From contig CAJXEG010000078.1 of the NCBI GenBank assembly GCA_913052425.1, positions 1 to 6,581 of the forward strand: 6,581 nucleotides of DNA, written 5' to 3'. The number at the start of each line of letters is the position of its first letter. Within the stretch, counting starts at the first letter, position 1. Source of the DNA: an uncultured Flavobacteriaceae bacterium. GTDB taxonomy: Bacteria; Bacteroidota; Bacteroidia; Flavobacteriales; Flavobacteriaceae. Positions 5,999 to 6,581 of this stretch are shown here, one piece after another. The notes under the pieces were generated by a model that had not been told where the DNA came from, made no database searches, and saw only the letters and a list, made by a program, of their open reading frames with translations. The position numbers and the translations under genes are program-made.

Positions 5999-6581
5999 TT
6001 ATTTTTTTAGCGTACAATCGGAAGTGGGAATCAACTGTGCACTCAAATCCAGATCAGGAAATTCTCTATCTAAGGGAAACATGGGTCGATTGATTCTTCG
6101 GTATTCCAAACGCTCCAAATTTTGATCCACACCACCAGGGGTCAAGGCCATGGTCCACCCCCCTCTAATATCATAAAGCTCGGGTACCAAATAACCAATT
6201 TTTACTACTAAAATATCGGTATTCCTAGGTTTTAAGCCCAGTTGTGTAAAATCTTTTTCATAATGGTAGGGTTTTCTTTTTTGGGTAACAATAACTTTTA
6301 CACTTCCCACCTGTGCCACGACTTCAACAGCTGCATGAACATCGCCTTTGCGAATGGCCAAAATCTTTGCTGTTAACATAATAGGCCCTGAATAACGATC
6401 ATCCTCCATAGCACCTACGGATCCGGTAACTACAGCCCCCTCTCCTGCCACCAAGGCTTTTGTAAGAAAATCGGGACCGGGGATAGACGCATAAATCAAT
6501 TCGGGACCGGTAGTGCTTTGAAAAACAGGTATGTTGAGGATTTCTTTCAACGTCCATGTGACATCTCCTGCACCACCCGCA
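5999..6581 (-). CDS. M81-family (MlrC-like) metallopeptidase, C-terminal part (5' end outside window)
   Basis: The minus-strand frame is open from the window edge to TAA at 5999-6001, giving 193 residues of the MlrC C-terminal domain. Signatures are A-G-G-A-G-D-V-T at the fragment start (matching the family's GGGxxGDxT), GAVVTGSV, VIVTQKRKPY (96-105), the DILVVK strand near 122-127, and RRINRPMFPLD (161-171). These are family landmarks of M81 peptidases, named for MlrC, which cleaves the linearised microcystin intermediate; most members have unknown amide or peptide substrates. The zinc ligands lie in the N-terminal domain, beyond the window. The triplet at 6548-6550 is TTG read as an internal Leu; the reading frame continues through it with conserved sequence, so it is not the start. 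The gene is followed after 7 bp by the secreted hydrolase, suggesting one catabolic unit. No truncation is seen at the C-terminus. Confidence 0.87.
   Translation of the reverse strand, partial: AGGAGDVTWTLKEILNIPVFQSTTGPELIYASIPGPDFLTKALVAGEGAVVTGSVGAMEDDRYSGPIMLTAKILAIRKGDVHAAVEVVAQVGSVKVIVTQKRKPYHYEKDFTQLGLKPRNTDILVVKIGYLVPELYDIRGGWTMALTPGGVDQNLERLEYRRINRPMFPLDREFPDLDLSAQLIPTSDCTLKK

Noticed and set aside
5816..6125. Plus-strand open frames spanning the hydrolase start and M81 end
   Set aside because: They are antisense to both supported genes, contain low-complexity Phe/Lys runs, and match no family.
6548..6550. TTG as start codon of the M81-type gene
   Set aside because: The frame continues upstream to the window edge with conserved M81 sequence (G-G-A-G-D-V-T), so this is an internal leucine.
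1..6581. CRISPR arrays, tRNA/rRNA genes, insertion sequences, attachment sites
   Set aside because: No spaced direct repeats, cloverleaf-like segments, transposase or integrase frames, or terminal inverted repeats were seen on either strand.

Overview
The window looks like chromosomal DNA of a Bacteroidota bacterium, probably a marine flavobacterium or cytophagian. The evidence is AT-rich DNA, A-rich leaders without clear Shine-Dalgarno sequences, TAnnTTTG-type -7 promoter boxes, signal peptides ending in Ala/Ser-Gln, and protein families typical of that phylum. No tRNA, rRNA, CRISPR array, insertion sequence or integrase is visible.

Layout: (a) 1-129, the last 42 codons of a DEAD-box RNA helicase on +, which stops unusually soon after motif VI. 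(b) 166-486, an HxlR-family winged-helix regulator on -. (c) 487-587, a compact divergent control region with a perfect 7-5-7 inverted repeat (536-554) between two TAnnTTTG boxes facing opposite ways. (d) 588-4974, a three-gene + strand cluster: a 777-residue RND/MMPL-type inner-membrane transporter, a periplasmic LolA-like protein (outer membrane lipoprotein-sorting family), and an outer-membrane beta-barrel resembling DUF1302-type proteins. (e) 4975-5019, a short convergent gap with a hairpin. (f) 5020-6581, a tightly spaced - strand pair: a C-terminal fragment of an M81 (MlrC-like) metallopeptidase, then a secreted alpha/beta hydrolase.

The central cluster reads as a trans-envelope route for a hydrophobic molecule: the RND pump extracts it from the inner membrane, the LolA-like carrier ferries it across the periplasm, and the beta-barrel receives or exports it. 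The cargo is unknown. The HxlR protein probably represses this cluster, and perhaps itself, from the palindrome, and its Cys-Cys-Pro N-terminus leaves room for thiol sensing. Two further control layers may act on the barrel gene: an intrinsic-terminator-like hairpin ending a few bases before its start codon, and a run of nine G inside its coding sequence that could slip and switch the protein off.

The - strand pair probably forms a separate catabolic unit (amide/peptide or ester hydrolysis); its promoter lies beyond the right edge.
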